Part shown: positions 50,350 through 60,846 of the stretch, in pieces
Numbering within the stretch: the first letter of the stretch is position 1
Layout: every line of letters begins with the position of its first letter
Origin: Struthidea cinerea
Lineage: Eukaryota > Chordata > Aves > Passeriformes > Corcoracidae
Direction of reading: 5' to 3'
Assembly: GCA_013397865.1 (NCBI GenBank)
Contig: VZTI01002802.1
Coordinates: forward strand, 230,534 to 294,533
Length of the DNA stretch: 64,000 nucleotides
Translations under genes and position numbers: made by a program
Notes under the pieces: model-generated
What the model saw: only the letters and a program-made list of their open reading frames with translations
What the model was told of the DNA's origin: nothing
The model's database searches: none

Positions 50350-53300
50350 TAAGATGCTGCTCTGTGGTGTTTCAGTTTCAAACCCAGCCTGAACATGCTC
50401 TGATTTGAGAGATTTATATTCTTGTTACAGCAGGGAAACAGGAGATTTCCTGATAGTGTTGTCTCTCCTGCTGTTGAGGATGTCAGTTGTTTTATTGTTA
50501 GCACAATGATGGTATCTCACAGGGCTGAAAATATTGTTTGCTGCAGCATCTCTCTTATGCACTCACATGGCCTATTGTAAAGGGACTGGGATATCTCAGC
50601 TTTTTACTGTTCAAAACTTCAAAACATTTCTGTGAAATATGGAAATGTTGTTTTTTTTTCATTTTGTAGTGGAGGAAGCCAGAGACAAGAGAAGGTAAGT
50701 AATTTGTTAAGGGGTACCCGTTAGTAGCTGCCGTAGAGGAAGGCACTGATCCCACTTGCCAGAGACTTCCCTGCAGTGCTTACTCACAGGGAGGTTATGG
50801 CTCTTCTCCTCACCTGATTGTGATTATGTCCTTCACTGAAAAAGATTTTATGTGGTGCTGGCTGGACAAAAACTTTCCCTTACATATCTCCTCTGCTGTC
50901 ATTGATGATGCATGTTACCATGGTTCACTGAGGACATACCTCACATGAGCCTGGTCTGCAGAAAGAAGTACTTTTTAAACAAAATAATAATTCATTCTGA
51001 TTTCTAAAGTCAAAACAGAATGTTGGTGATACTTACTTTTTATATCCAGACCATTTGGTGTAACATTCAAAGCTTTTCTTTTCTTATTTGCATGCATTAT
51101 ATGCTTGTAAAAAAGACTAAACAAAATATTGATCCAGAAATAAATCCTTCCTGTTAGATAGATTTCAGACTGGAGAAACTGAAATTAAATATTCTGAGCT
51201 GTTTTCAGTGAAAGAGAACTAGCACGTTCAAATCCAGTGAGTACTAGTTAGGGGTACAGTGGGAAATTACAACTAGGTTTTTATTATGTTAAACTCCTAC
51301 TGCCTTTGTTAGCTGGAAACTTACAATATCAGCTCTTCTTCCGAAAATGGTTGCATGGCAGCAGAATTGTGTAAAGGAATGTAACAGGGTCCCTCTGACT
51401 TTAGTGCAGACAACAGCTGTAACCATAGCAGGCATTATATGAGCTGGGTTTTTTTTGACAAGGACAATCTTCCTTTCAGAGTCCATCTTTATATTATAAA
51501 ATAAAATGATGACATTAGCAGGCACCTTCCTACTTCTAGTTCCTAACAATGATGTTAGACAAACTCTACTGACTATTTGTCACCCCTAACCAGACAGCTC
51601 TCAGTGGAAATGAGTAAGATAAGAGGGTTTTATTGTATTTTCTTTCCTCAGTGCTGATAGGTCAGCTAATCTTTTTGCTGGAATATGAGACAAGTCAATT
51701 GTTTCTCTAACTTCAGCTTTCATAACCCAGCAGCTAGTCATTGATTTTCAGTAGATTCTGTTAGTGGTGGGTTTCTTGGTTGCTGTTGTTTGGGGTTTTG
51801 CTTTTCTGGTCTTGCTTTGTCTAGGTGCCGTGCTCTTCCTTGATTTGTCCCTTTCTGTCAGGATCAGTCTCCCTTTCATACACTGGCACACAGGTTCTCC
51901 TGGAGGATGCACCCTGTCATAGTGGTGGGATTCTGGAGTGGTCATTGCCCTTCAGTGAATGTTGTGATATTAAAAACTTCTTAAGTTCTGGCATAAAGTT
52001 TGTTGGAGATCAACGGTTTTGGCATATTAGAAAATATATCTGAGTTAGACTTATAAGTTTCGTCATTTTTATCAAGCCTTTAGAAACAGCCTGTTGGCAT
52101 TTTTAAGCAGATGTTTGCAAAACAACCATTTTCTGCCTTGAAAACTAACTTTTCTTTAGATAAACGTATACCTAAAAGTAAACATGTATTACTTAAGAGG
52201 CTTCCAAGCATTACCTTTGTTTTATGCACTCAAAAGTAGAGTGTCAGAAATATGCAAAAAGACACCGGCATATCTTTATGTTTTTGCTACATGTATAAAA
52301 TTCACAGAACTAGAATTATGTAGATTAAAAAAAAAGACAGGCTGGAATATAACTAACAATGAGGAAAAAAATGCCTTGTCTTCCTTTGTGAGATACATAA
52401 CAGAGATTTATACATCTCTTAAATAATAGACAGCATCCATTGCAGGGTGCAGTTTTGGACCATTTTCTTGGCTTTGAACCCTGCACAGGAAACACTAGTG
52501 CATTAACTTTGTATTTCCCCTGGCTCTTTACTCACCTCCGCTCATGGATATGCAAGCTTGTTCCTTTCTCGATTGGCTGTCTGTAGCAGGCTCTGACAGC
52601 CCCACTTGCTCCACCTCTGCAGGGGCCAGTGAGGGGGGAGGCAGTGCTGGCCCCCAGAAAGTCACTGAGTTCATGTCAGCCCAACAGCTGACCAGGACAT
52701 CCCTGGAAAACTGTGGTACTGAATGAAATGTGGTGAAAGCACCCCTTCAAGGCACTTTGCTGTGCATGCTAAAAGGTGGCCATGAGAAGGGCTCTCCCTT
52801 CATTACCACCAAGCCTTTTGCTTGGTGACCTGGAGGTCCGGGCTTCTACCACGGTTGCAACACAAAGGCACGTAGCAACGTGTAAATATGTCTAAAGGGA
52901 TGTATAGATATACACTGTACTCCATCAGGAGACACAGGTGCTTCTTTTCCTCCTCCTACTTCATTATGCCCATACCTTTGGTTGCAGCCACTCTCCAAAA
53001 TGGCTGTGCATCATCATGAACACAGCTCTGTTTTCTAGCAAGCAGCTGAGCCTAGCTTTCTCCCAAACACTACAAAACGCCACCTTGTATCCACTCAGAC
53101 TAAACTGTTTTCCTTCTGAGATGTCTCTGCTAATGTCTTCTTATTCCACATCAGGTTCAAATCTGACTTGCCATACTTTAAAGTCCACCCTTTAGTTTCA
53201 CATCTGTGTACAACTCTTCTCATGTATCCCATCTTCAAGAGAGCAGAGACTGCACCTTCTGTGTCTTTCCATGATCCTTCTCTTTCATACCTCCTACTGG

Positions 53301-54460
53301 AAGCTCTTCCCTCCACCAAACAGCCAGTATCTTTCACATGATCTCTGTGAAACAATCTTTCCCATATGCTTTGGTCATTCCTGTTTTCATGGAGTAGTTG
53401 AATACCTTCTAATGTGAAAGTCGTGTTTCTCATGACATGCTTTCTAGTGGATGAAACTAGTAAAAGTATAGAAGACAGAAGCAAATATTTACTTTAGTGG
53501 CTTCCTTGTTATCTACCTCTTCATTTCTAACAAGAAAGTTTTTGAAGTCCTTTGTTCTTTTAGTAGCACTGCTGTTATTCCTGATGCTGCTTCTGGGATC
53601 TTCTGCAGTTCCCCATCCTTCAGCATGTTGAGATGACTTCAAATATCTACAACTGTATATTAGCTCTCACTTTCTTCTCCCACCCTTGCTTGTCCTTTCA
53701 TCTCACACCTATCAGGACAATATTAATATCTCTTATGCCAATAATTCTGTATCTAACCCTTTGAGAAACCTTTCTCCCTTGAATTCAAAAGGCCACTTCC
53801 TGCTTCCTATGCTGTGTTTTGTGTTTGTTCATTTCTTTTGTTGGGACACAGTACTACCACCTTCTCCCCTGAATGTTTTGACTAAAATTGATTTTCTAGA
53901 AACACAGTTTTAAAAGACACGATGGTGCAGATGTGAAGAATGACACAGATTAGAAGCTGAGGGAGTAGACTATCCTTTGTCTCACAGGACAGTAAGCATT
54001 TGGAACTGGGTCTGTGCTGAGTACACAAGGGTGTGGTTTTTCTTTTAATTTAAAGGAAAGTTATTATCTGTATACTTGAGCAGGCATTTCTGCATATGTA
54101 GTGGGGAATATCACTGACACTGAACTATCTTCTGGGAGAAACGATTAAAGACCTGCTGCTGGCATATCCCAGCTCCAAACAGCACTGTGGTCCACTGAGC
54201 CGACCCAAGCTTGTTAAAATGCATAAATAAGTCTGTGTACAAAGGGGGTCTATACACCCACTCAAGGAGATATCAAGGATGTGTGGCTAGTAGCACATAG
54301 GCACTGCAGAAACCCAATAGAAGAAAGACAGTCTTGGAGAATTGAAATAACAGGATATAAATTGCATGAGAGAATAGGAATTTAAAAATTGATTGTTCCA
54401 GCACAGGTGGGATGCTATGCATTAAGGAAATTCTGGAGGGAAATGAGTAAGTTTGATCCA
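50350..54460. other. Non-coding stretch with a pyrimidine-rich block
   Basis: No known gene. A perfect AAG/GTAAGT donor lies at about 50695, with no convincing exon. From about 52930 to 53850 the plus strand is noticeably rich in C and T, with few long purine runs. In this block the minus strand has a 129-codon open frame (53095-53484) that resembles no protein I know. Strand-biased composition can mark transcribed sequence or a decayed repeat. Confidence 0.4.
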
Positions 54461-54711
54461 TGCACAACATTCTTTATCAGTATCGAGATATGATAAGTAT
54501 CATGAGTATGTTAAGTATCGAGAACGGCGAGTAACGACACAATCTAAGTTCAGGAAGAAAGTAGCTATTTAATTAATTATAATTTGGTTTATGTAACTTG
54601 GTTCTCAAAGGTGACAGGAGGTCATTGGATCTTGGACCAGCTACCCCTTGTTTCATTGGCTAAAACTCACAACACTTACTTTAAAATATTCTTTTACTGT
54701 GTACCATAACA
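54461..54711 (-). mobile_element. Possible solo LTR (about 250 bp)
   Basis: On the minus strand the block begins TGTTATGGTACACAG and ends GTTGTGCA, giving the TG...CA termini expected of an LTR. It contains two CCAAT boxes (plus-strand ATTGG at 54624-54628 and 54655-54659), the second about 75 bases upstream of an AT-rich TATA-like element (54571-54585). After that comes a CpG-bearing stretch (several CpGs in 54480-54540, reading TACTCGCCGTTCTCGATAC on the minus strand) that stands out from the CpG-poor surroundings. No target-site duplication is evident and no canonical AATAAA is seen (only ATAAAG), so the call is tentative. No retroviral genes are adjacent. Confidence 0.4.
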
Positions 54712-54880
54712 GCTCTGAAAAATAGATCCCAGGTGCACAGATAAAGACCCAGTTTACAAAAAACCCATAGCAGTGTTTATCATAGCTTTCATGAGAACCA
54801 CAGAGCCCTCACAGAATGCTGCAGAAAGCTGAAAAATTTCTCTACCAAAGCTTTTCAGCATCGACATCAGTATACTCATG
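54712..54880. other. Non-coding spacer
   Basis: Nothing recognised between the LTR-like block and the small tandem repeat. Confidence 0.4.
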
Positions 54881-54930
54881 GCAATTGCAAAAGATCCCCA
54901 GCAATTGCACAGGATCCCCAGCAACTGCAA
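54881..54930. repeat. 20-bp tandem repeat, 2.5 copies
   Basis: GCAATTGCAAAAGATCCCCA (54881-54900) is followed by GCAATTGCACAGGATCCCCA (54901-54920) and a partial third copy, GCAACTGCAA. There are two substitutions between the full units. Each full unit contains the palindrome GCAATTGC, close to a C/EBP-type half-site pair, but no function is shown. Confidence 0.92.
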
Positions 54931-55699
54931 TTTCAGACCGACAGTATGAACATGCCCTGTAATCACCCAGGGCAGAGACCATCTGGATTGTGACTGCTAG
55001 GGGAGTTAATGGAGAATCCAAAAAAGGCAGAAAACATGCTAATAAAGACAGGTCTCATTCCTCCCCACTTCCTTCTGCACTGTTGTCCCTGATGGGACAT
55101 TATGCTGAAGCTACAGTTTTGGACATAGTAGGTATTTTAAAGTTACTATCTCTTGGATAGTTAGAAAGCTGGTTAGAAAACTCATAAACAGAGAAGCATG
55201 ATTTGATGTAGTCCTCCTGGGATCATCTCACAGGTCCTAGTCTGAAGCATTATTAAACAACTATCTTGTAATGCTGACTTCAATATACTTATACCCAGAA
55301 GCCATGTAGAACTGAGGAAAGCTCCCCAAAGAGAAGAAAAACCTCCTAGCCTCACACTCCAGTATCTCTTAAGTTCAACATTGGGAACTGCATGAAGATG
55401 ATATAGTTTCATCAAAGCAAATGAAAAAGTCCGGGTAAGAGAATAAAACGATTATAGGTGGCAGGGAGATTACATAAAAGCATTAGCTTAGAAGCTCACG
55501 TATATACTCCTATCCAAACAAAGTTTGAAAGGTCATGAGAGACTGTGGTCTTATAGCAGAGAAAAGAGATTTCTCGGGGTAAGGAATGTGGAAACAATCT
55601 CCAAACTAGAAGAATCTAGTACTCTGGCACGTTGAATGTAAAAATACTTCAAGACAGGTCAGAATGAATTCAAACAAACAGCCAATTTTTCGATTTATT
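54931..55699. other. Non-coding sequence
   Basis: No recognisable gene. If the LINE relic that follows once had an endonuclease domain upstream, it would have been here, but no endonuclease motif could be seen. Confidence 0.4.
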
Positions 55700-56860
55700 A
55701 TATGAATGTTAGTAACAAACCTTTTCCAGCCATATCAGAAATGGCATGACTTTTAGAACACTTGTAGGACCAAAAGATAGCTGAATTGTAAAAGGATTGC
55801 TCAAGGAAGATAAAGAAGCAGCAGAAAAGCTAAGTGCAATATTTCCATCAGCAGTCAATTTGTCAAAGCCTGAGTCTGGTCTTACTCCCACAGCCTTTCT
55901 TTACAGGAGAAAGAGTAGGGGAAACATCTCGGACAGAACTGCCAGCAAAAGATGTTTCAAGACAATTTTAAAAAGATCAATAGAACACTGCCAGAGCTGA
56001 TAGCCTTTGCCCAATGGGTCTCAGATAATTCAGATTGGAAATGTTCATGCTCTCAGTTGTGGTGGATAACCTATCACTTAAATTAGCCTCAGTACAAAAG
56101 GAAAGGAAGAGAGCACATACAAGGGTAGTTTTTAATAAGAACTCCTGGGAAACCTTAGAAATTATGGACTAGGAAGTTGTACTTTTGAACTGGGGAGATT
56201 AGTAGAAACTATAAAAACTAGCATTACTAGCAGTATACATTAATTAGTATGATTTAATAGGGCTGAATTAACATAGTTTTTGCAGGAAGATGTAATGGGT
56301 CTCAAGCCTGTTTCAGTACCTGGAGAACTCATTAAAATATTGCTTATCAGTATTAAGGTGGTTTATTTACCAGGCTTGGATTTCAGAACGGCTTTTGATT
56401 TGAACCTATTCAAAATGGTTTTAGAGAAAGTAGGCTGCTATGGGGTAAAAGGGAAGCCCCCCCAGCAAAAGTAATAGCTACTCAGAAGATACAAAAGAGG
56501 ACAGGAAGAAATGATGGGTTTCAAAAGTACTGTGTTGGGACTTCTATTGAATACATGAGCCAGAAAAGGGGTTACATAAACTGATCTCAAGACATAAGTA
56601 TATGCAAGTTTTCTGATTTACAAAATCATTTAGAGTGGTTTAAAATAAAACTGATCACAAAGAGCTGCAGATTATATTGAACTGAACAACTGTTGACAGC
56701 TGCAAAGAAATGCACTTACAAAAAAGGCCTGACATTAACAATTACTCAGTCAAAAGATGGATCTTAGATTTATTGTGGGTTGTTTTATGAAAATGTCGTC
56801 TCAGTACTCCCTACAATTTAAAATGAAAACACAAGGTTAAGTACTATCAGGCAAGACATA
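55700..56860 (+). mobile_element. Heavily decayed non-LTR (CR1/L2-type) reverse-transcriptase relic
   Basis: Two open pieces in the same reading frame carry LINE-like motifs in the expected order. The first (about 55726-56000) reads LVGPKDS, a stop, IVKG, then EDKEAAEKLSAIFPSAV. This matches the pattern of the linker just before the reverse transcriptase in CR1-like elements (VGP..., then D-K-E-x-A-E-x-L followed by a hydrophobic F-x-S-x-V). The second (56280-56474) reads GLKPVSVPGELIKILL and then LDFRTAFDLNLFKMVLEKVG, resembling the PVS block and the motif-A region (LDF-x-x-AFD, with the first catalytic Asp) followed by ILLEKL. The spacing is shorter than in an intact element, so internal deletions are likely. 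The stretch after 56474 is full of stops. This copy looks far older than the CR1 at 24.3 kb. The assignment rests on motif similarity only. Confidence 0.5.
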
Positions 56861-59800
56861 GCTTTTAAATGTCATTATAGTAACAAATAAACTTGATTAC
56901 TTTCCTGCATTCTGGGTTTTGTTTATCTCACCTCTAAGATACAGTCACAGATGAGCAAGGAGAATGATCAGAGGTGTGGCATGCCTTTCAAGCCACATGA
57001 ACTTAAACCAGAGTACACTAAATGTAATTAGTCTGCAACAGCTTCAAAACAAGAATGTCAAGCTTTGTCAACTGTGCATCAAGTAAACTCATTGCCAGAA
57101 AATGTCTTAGATACAAAAGTACAAATAAATTTGACAACAGATTATATGAAAATAGAAAAAAGTGTCCAGTAATGCTCCAAAGATGCAGGTGCCATGTCTT
57201 GCTCAAGAAGTCTCTGATCTGCTGCTTTCTGTGAGCAGAGAAGGTAACAAAAGAAAAATTGCTTGTCTTCTTCTTAGTAAATAACCTGTACTTAGAATCC
57301 AGGTAGACACTGCTTGTCTGAACTCAGATCAGGTGTTCTCATGTTTTAAGGTGTGTGCAGTGAATCAAACTGTACAGGACACACATCAGAAAAGGTTGTG
57401 ACAAGGTTTCTGTAATGAAAAACAGTAGAAACCCATGTAAGATTTCTGGGAGCAGGATAATCAGTGGGTCTAGCACTGACTGGATGCCAGGTGACTTCAC
57501 ATGCTGTTATTCCAGGTGTCCAGTGAAAACTTTTCTAAGAATATTTTTACACACAGGTTGAAACACAGACTTGTGCAGATTGTTCCTTCTAGAAGCACAG
57601 CAGCCTTTGGTTAATAGTGCATCACTATTTTGGCTATATTCAGTCCATTGTAGTTAAACAGCTGCTGCCCTAATCCCTTTGTGCTGATATTTGCTACTTA
57701 ACATTCTTGCTCCTTGTTAAACATGAAGATTGAGGAAGACCTGCCACTAAACCTTCCCTTCTTTTTTAAAAAATATTTCTGTAAAGACTTATCAAGATTT
57801 ATACCAGTTAGCTTTCTAAAACTTCTTCTGCTAAAATCCCTGATTTTTTAAAAGAAAAAGAATTATGTCAGGCCTTCTGAATACCCACATTATATATTCA
57901 TAAACATCCCCAGCCCAAAATCAATCCTGGGCCATAATCAGTTTACTTCTTTTCTCAGCCATGGACAATTTTTTCAGATCCATAAATGTCCACATTCTGT
58001 ATGTTGATTAAAACTCTTGATGGATCTGAAAGTCTCAGCCACAGACTGCAACATGGAAGTTATTGCCAAGATTTATTTTTATTCCCCTCGTTACACTGGC
58101 CTCAGTTTTTATCCTGTGATTGAGTAGTTAATTTCTGCCAAGCCACAGGTCATTCATTCCTTTACCCTCATTTGCAGGCATTTGCTGTTTGCAGGAAGAG
58201 GGGCCGTGTCATTAACTGTGGCTCTCACTCAAGGAAACCCTCATACAGTGCACAGTGATCTCCAGAGACAGGTGCTCTAGCCAGGTGATCTCCTATGTGC
58301 TGGTAGCTTCCTACAGAGACGGAGTAGCTTATCACATTTTCATTTAAAAGTTTGGTGAGGGAAGAGCTCAGCAGTCTGTGAGATCTTGAGGACTGAGAAC
58401 AACTCACCTCCGAAGAGGGGAGCTGTGTTGAGTGCTGCTGTTCATCACCTTCTCAGACATCCCCCGTGACTGACAGTGCAATTTTCTGACCTCGGTTTCA
58501 AAGTTCAGATCAAGGAATCAGTCTTGGACTTAACTTTCTGTTTCATCTTAGGCTTCTATAAATACACTGGCTTTGCAAGTGTAAGCAGTACAGTCATGCC
58601 AAATGCTTTCACAGAGAACATTATCTTCTGCTCTTTTTCAACTATTAAAAATTATTTTCTTTTGCTTTATTTCATAAAGTAGCATATTTATTTTTAACAT
58701 GACTACAATAATAAAGCAACTGCATATGTATATAGTGCTGGTCTTTCAGAAATATTCAGGAATAAAACCATACTGAGCTCTAGCCTGGTTTCAGTGACTG
58801 CCCAATGTTCATGCTTCCCTCCTGCTGAAGCAATGCCTGAGAGCTGTCTGTTTCCCTGCTAGGTGCTACACCTCCCTTGATACAGGTTACTGACTTGGTG
58901 GCCTTTATTCTTCAAAATGCGTCACTATTGGCACTGTGTAGAGCAGCTGCAGAAGGGACAAATAAGAGCATCACTCTCTGGCTTTCAGAGTGTCATGACT
59001 CCTGCCCAGGCTACCCATCGTGAGGCGACAAATGATGGGAGGGGGAATCAAACCTTGTACCCTTCTGCTGTGCCATGGGCAGTGCTGGGACATCTGAGAC
59101 ACCGGCAGGTGAGATGAGGATCTGTTTCCCCAGCCACTCTTTGGAGAACTGTGTCCCCTCTGCCTTTTCTCACGCACATGAGATTTCACCTAAATTCATA
59201 TTAATCTATAGCTCCTTGGGACGCACAAAACTGTTGAAAAAGAGGATTCTGTGGGGTTTACTCTTCTCTGCGGGAGCATTTTGGTGACCACCAACTTGCC
59301 ACAATTGCTGCAGCCGCTGCCACACATCTTCCTTTGGGAACAGTCATGAGAAGAGCAGGTGGAGTTATTCACTAGACTGATGACTTTCCAAGGCAGGAAA
59401 AGCAAGAGATCCCTCGGTGACCTGGTACTGCAAATCCCCCACCTAAGGTGTGTTTCCGGATTATGTCTGAAGCAGGTAAAGATCCACTGCACAGATTCCA
59501 GCACAGGTTGGTATTGTGGCTGCAGATTACAGGGTTATGCAATCCTTGCTGACACTATTTTTATGACCTGAACTAGAATTTGACGCTGGCCGTCTGAAAG
59601 ACTGCAGTGTAACACAGTGGCGTAGCTTTTGGTTGCTTAGCTCTGTATAGATCTGTTTAGCAGAAGTGTATAAATAGCCATGAACAAATAGACTTACAAA
59701 ATTGTCACCAGCAAATTACTGATTTGATCATGCCTCTTGCCATGAGAGCATTAAAAAGTATTTCAGATATTTATAAAAAAAAGTCCCTCTTTCATGAGAG

Positions 59801-60675
59801 ATGAATGGAATTTTCTAAAGAGTTGGTCTGTACTCTTGCATGTTTATTGAATACATCTGGCTTGTGAGTATTTATAGGCATTTTCTACGTGTATATAAAC
59901 ATGTTGTACAAAAGATGTTTCAAATCTGACATGTATGATACATACAACACTTATGTTGAGCTTATAGGCAGATAATTTTTTATTGAAGGCAAAAAATTCT
60001 GCATTGAGCTGTACGTCTCTCAAAAAGGTAATGCAACTTTACAAGCAAAACAGTTTGAAATTAAACCCTGGATATTGCCTACACCATTCCCTTATGTCTT
60101 CCTTCAAGAAAATGTGAAAACTATCTATCTAATCCCACAGGTCTTAAGAATTAATACCTGAAAATACTCACTGACAAGCACATCGAAGGCCGGGGTCAGC
60201 TGCTGTACTGCCTGCATCAGGCATCTGACAGACTCAAAGACTTGAAGGCAGACTCACAGCAGTTTCTTGAGGGATAAATGGTTTGAGCTGTGACCTTTCC
60301 ACATGTCCCCAAGCCCTGAGTATTCCCCTGGCCACTCAAAAGAGACGTGAAAGAGGTAGTCCCCAGATGCTCACACAGCTTGAACTGTGAGTTATAAGCA
60401 ACAAACTTTTCCACAAAACTGTTCAGAAAAATACTGATAAATACGGACAAACTTCCTTTACTTTTGATTGTTTATTAGAGGCTGATTTAGCTGAGACCTT
60501 GCAAGTCTTAAATAAGAATTTCAAGGATTTTAAAGCTAAAGAGTGAAGGTTCAAGCGATTTATAAAAGAAAATGCACTAATTGGTTTAGTGCTCTTGATA
60601 TAAGGTGTTACTTTTAAAAACAGGAACGATATTTTTGTAGAATTCTAATTTCTGGGATCAAAAGTTTTGAATTTG
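56861..60675. other. Non-coding sequence
   Basis: No host exon, RNA gene or further repeat family was recognised in about 3.8 kb. The frames near 58917-59504 on both strands are short, overlapping and unidentifiable. Confidence 0.45.
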
Positions 60676-60725
60676 AAGACCTGGATGATTCTGGATGACC
60701 TGGAAGACCTGAAAGATTCTGGATT
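60676..60725. repeat. Short tandem repeat of a 22-bp unit (period 28)
   Basis: GAAGACCTGGATGATTCTGG plus AT (60676-60697) recurs as GAAGACCTGAAAGATTCTGG plus AT (60704-60725) with two substitutions. The two are separated by GACCTG, itself part of the same motif. Confidence 0.85.
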
Positions 60726-60745
60726 AATTTATTGAAAAGCTTACC

Positions 60746-60846
60746 AAAAAAAAAAAAAAAAAAAAAAAAAACAAAAACCAAACCAAACCAAACCAAACCA
60801 AAACAAAAAAAATAACAAACCCCAAAAAAACCACCAAAAAACCCCC
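60746..60846. repeat. Poly(A) run of 26 followed by an (AACCA)n-type simple repeat
   Basis: An uninterrupted run of 26 A residues (60746-60771) is followed by about five AACCA units (to about 60800) and further A-rich, C-interrupted sequence. On the minus strand it reads as TTTGG repeats followed by poly(T). It could be a grown microsatellite or the 3' tail of an old retrocopy. No AATAAA signal or recognisable body precedes it, so the tail explanation is unsupported. Hydrophobic minus-strand frames here (runs of Phe) are translations of this repeat. Confidence 0.9.

Noticed and set aside
50085..50408. Plus-strand 107-codon frame as a small protein
   Set aside because: It lies across an antisense CR1 3' end and repeats the same artefact as at 41070.
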